NCBI GenBank assembly: GCA_020051075.1 | Contig: JAGVJP010000110.1 | Coordinates: 1 to 64,000 of the forward strand | DNA length: 64,000 nucleotides | Direction: 5' to 3' | Origin: Parachlamydiales bacterium | Lineage (GTDB): Bacteria > Chlamydiota > Chlamydiia > Chlamydiales > Parachlamydiaceae | Shown: piece by piece, positions 63,005 to 64,000 of the stretch | Numbering within the stretch: the first letter of the stretch is position 1 | Layout of the letters: every line of letters begins with the position of its first letter | Position numbers and translations under genes: made by a program | The notes under the pieces: generated by a model | What the model was told of the DNA's origin: nothing | Databases searched by the model: none | What the model saw: only the letters and a program-made list of their open reading frames with translations

Positions 63005-63412
63005 TCAGGGTGCTGGCAAAGCCTGAAGAGCGGCGTTTTCTTGGTCTTCAATGTATTTAAGCCTGCTAAAGATTTGGCATGCGATAGCAAGGCCAAACAA
63101 AGTAGATGTGAAACTTCCAATAAGTTGGAACTCTTTCAAGGCAATAACAAAGATAATATTAGTCAGCGTTGATGTATAAAAAAATACTTTATGCGCCCTC
63201 AGTTCAGGATTGAGAGGAGGGGCGATCATAATAGAGATTTGATTAACGACTGCAAATAAAATTGCATTAGATAGGCATCGAACAGCGAAGGTGATCATCA
63301 TCAAATGAGTATTGACCCTGGTGATTTTGCTCAAGCAAAATCCAGCTGCACAATCGATAGCCAAGTTCATGGGAAGATATTGTAAACTGGGCAGGGATGG
63401 ATTGAAATTCAT
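63005..63412 (-). CDS. Small polytopic membrane protein, unknown
   Basis: 135 residues with three or four hydrophobic segments (about residues 35-60, 75-98 and 100-118). The leader AAGGAGGCGCATAT before the ATG is a very strong ribosome-binding site, which supports the gene. No family recognised. Polar C-terminus (YIEDQENAAL). Confidence 0.65.
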   Translation of the reverse strand: MNFNPSLPSLQYLPMNLAIDCAAGFCLSKITRVNTHLMMITFAVRCLSNAILFAVVNQISIMIAPPLNPELRAHKVFFYTSTLTNIIFVIALKEFQLIGSFTSTLFGLAIACQIFSRLKYIEDQENAALQALPAP

Positions 63413-63551
63413 ATATGCGCCTCCTTATCAAGAAAGAAGAATAATAATCGATAAGTAATTCTTTTTCAATGGATCTCTTTCATCTTTTTTTGTTACACTA
63501 TTACCCGAGATTGGAGGATAGAGATCCAAAATTTGATGCGTAAGAGGTAAG

Positions 63552-64000
63552 ATGAGTAATGAAAGAATAAACACTGAGACGTTTTACCTTAGTCTAGGAG
63601 GGAATGAAGAAGATTCTCTTGGTCGGATTAAGCAAAGCATTGCATCACTGGCAGCGCATTCCGACATTTTTCAGGTGCGCCATGCTCATTTTTATTCGAC
63701 ATTTCCTGTAGAGGTTGACACTGACCGGTGGTTTGTTAACACGGTTTGTTCTCTGAAGAGTACCCTTTCTCTCCACAATCTTTTTCGATTGACTCAGGAG
63801 ATTGAAACACAGATGGGCAAGATCACAAAACCTAAAACGGCTTCTCGTGCAATCGACATCGATATTTTGTTCGCTGGAGAGTCGACGTCGCGCGATGAAG
63901 TGATAGAGGTGCCTCACCCCCGTTGGAGCGAACGGCTATTTGTTTTAATCCCTCTATCCGACTTGACTCCGATGATCACTTTTGGCGTTGGGGAGTCGAA
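63552..64000 (+). CDS. folK: HPPK (FolK), 5' part, possibly FolK-FolP fusion (partial)
   Basis: At least 149 codons, open to the window edge. Motifs: YLSLGGNEEDSLGRI at the start, ETQMGKI, then PKTASRAIDIDILFAG (metal-binding Asp pair), VPHPRWSERLFVLIPLSDL. Transfers pyrophosphate from ATP to hydroxymethyl-dihydropterin. In Chlamydia this domain is fused to dihydropteroate synthase as I recall; the sequence ends too early to tell. AAGAGGTAAG precedes ATG 63552. Confidence 0.9.
   Translation, partial: MSNERINTETFYLSLGGNEEDSLGRIKQSIASLAAHSDIFQVRHAHFYSTFPVEVDTDRWFVNTVCSLKSTLSLHNLFRLTQEIETQMGKITKPKTASRAIDIDILFAGESTSRDEVIEVPHPRWSERLFVLIPLSDLTPMITFGVGES

Overview
The window is chromosomal DNA of a chlamydia-like bacterium, order Chlamydiales but outside Chlamydiaceae. 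Four gene blocks keep the order I remember from Chlamydia: malQ / Scc1-type chaperone / copN / sctV / sctU; lpxC-fabZ-lpxA-fmt; second-copy gyrase-type subunits (parE, parC) / small protein / rluD; and a conserved hypothetical followed by glgB. Around them lie features absent from the reduced Chlamydiaceae genomes: long intergenic repeat arrays, AAA+ ATPases fused to nuclease-like domains, paralogous membrane-protein clusters, a Cu/Zn superoxide dismutase, and a Thg1-like enzyme. A Waddlia- or Criblamydia-type genome is my best guess. Naming a genus is inference.

Layout. 1-2.5 kb: three tandem paralogues with a bilobed hydrophobic N-terminus like inclusion-membrane proteins. 2.8-12 kb: a 2264-residue protein with a serine tract and three internal repeats, overlapping mtaB, which overlaps a conserved hypothetical. 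12.4-16.4 kb: glgB, a DUF4143-type ATPase, hairpin repeats and an internally deleted second copy of the glgB 3' end. 16.4-21 kb: ligA, sodC, dusC-like and a SUI1 factor. 21-27 kb: fucosyltransferase-like protein, serine-rich protein, transglutaminase/TPR protein. 25.8-32.6 kb: malQ and type III secretion genes on the minus strand behind a perfect consensus promoter. Here the gatekeeper is split into YopN-like and TyeA-like proteins by one in-frame TAG. 32.7-43.3 kb: thg1, a secreted kinase-like protein, a DAACS transporter, a remnant ATPase, a tandem double D-Ala-D-Ala ligase, lnt, a second AAA/nuclease protein and a long palindrome. 43.5-47.4 kb: a redoxin, then lpxC-fabZ-lpxA-fmt. 47.8-52.8 kb: five tandem membrane proteins of one apparent superfamily, the fourth probably frameshifted. 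52.8-64 kb: recX, parC, parE, small proteins, rluD, khpA, a DHH/CBS phosphoesterase-like protein, tRNA-Arg, a membrane protein and the start of folK.

Together the genes cover glycogen metabolism (glgB, malQ), lipid A synthesis and lipoprotein maturation (lpxC, lpxA, fabZ, lnt), D-Ala-D-Ala ligation, type III secretion, DNA topology and repair (parC, parE, ligA, recX) and RNA modification (mtaB, dusC, rluD, thg1).

The most distinctive non-coding signal is two families of intergenic palindromic arrays, each built on a 9-bp unit (TGGAC-type and AGGATAGGC-type). The second supplies the stop codons of ligA, dusC and parC. All calls come from reading the sequence alone; no database search was run.
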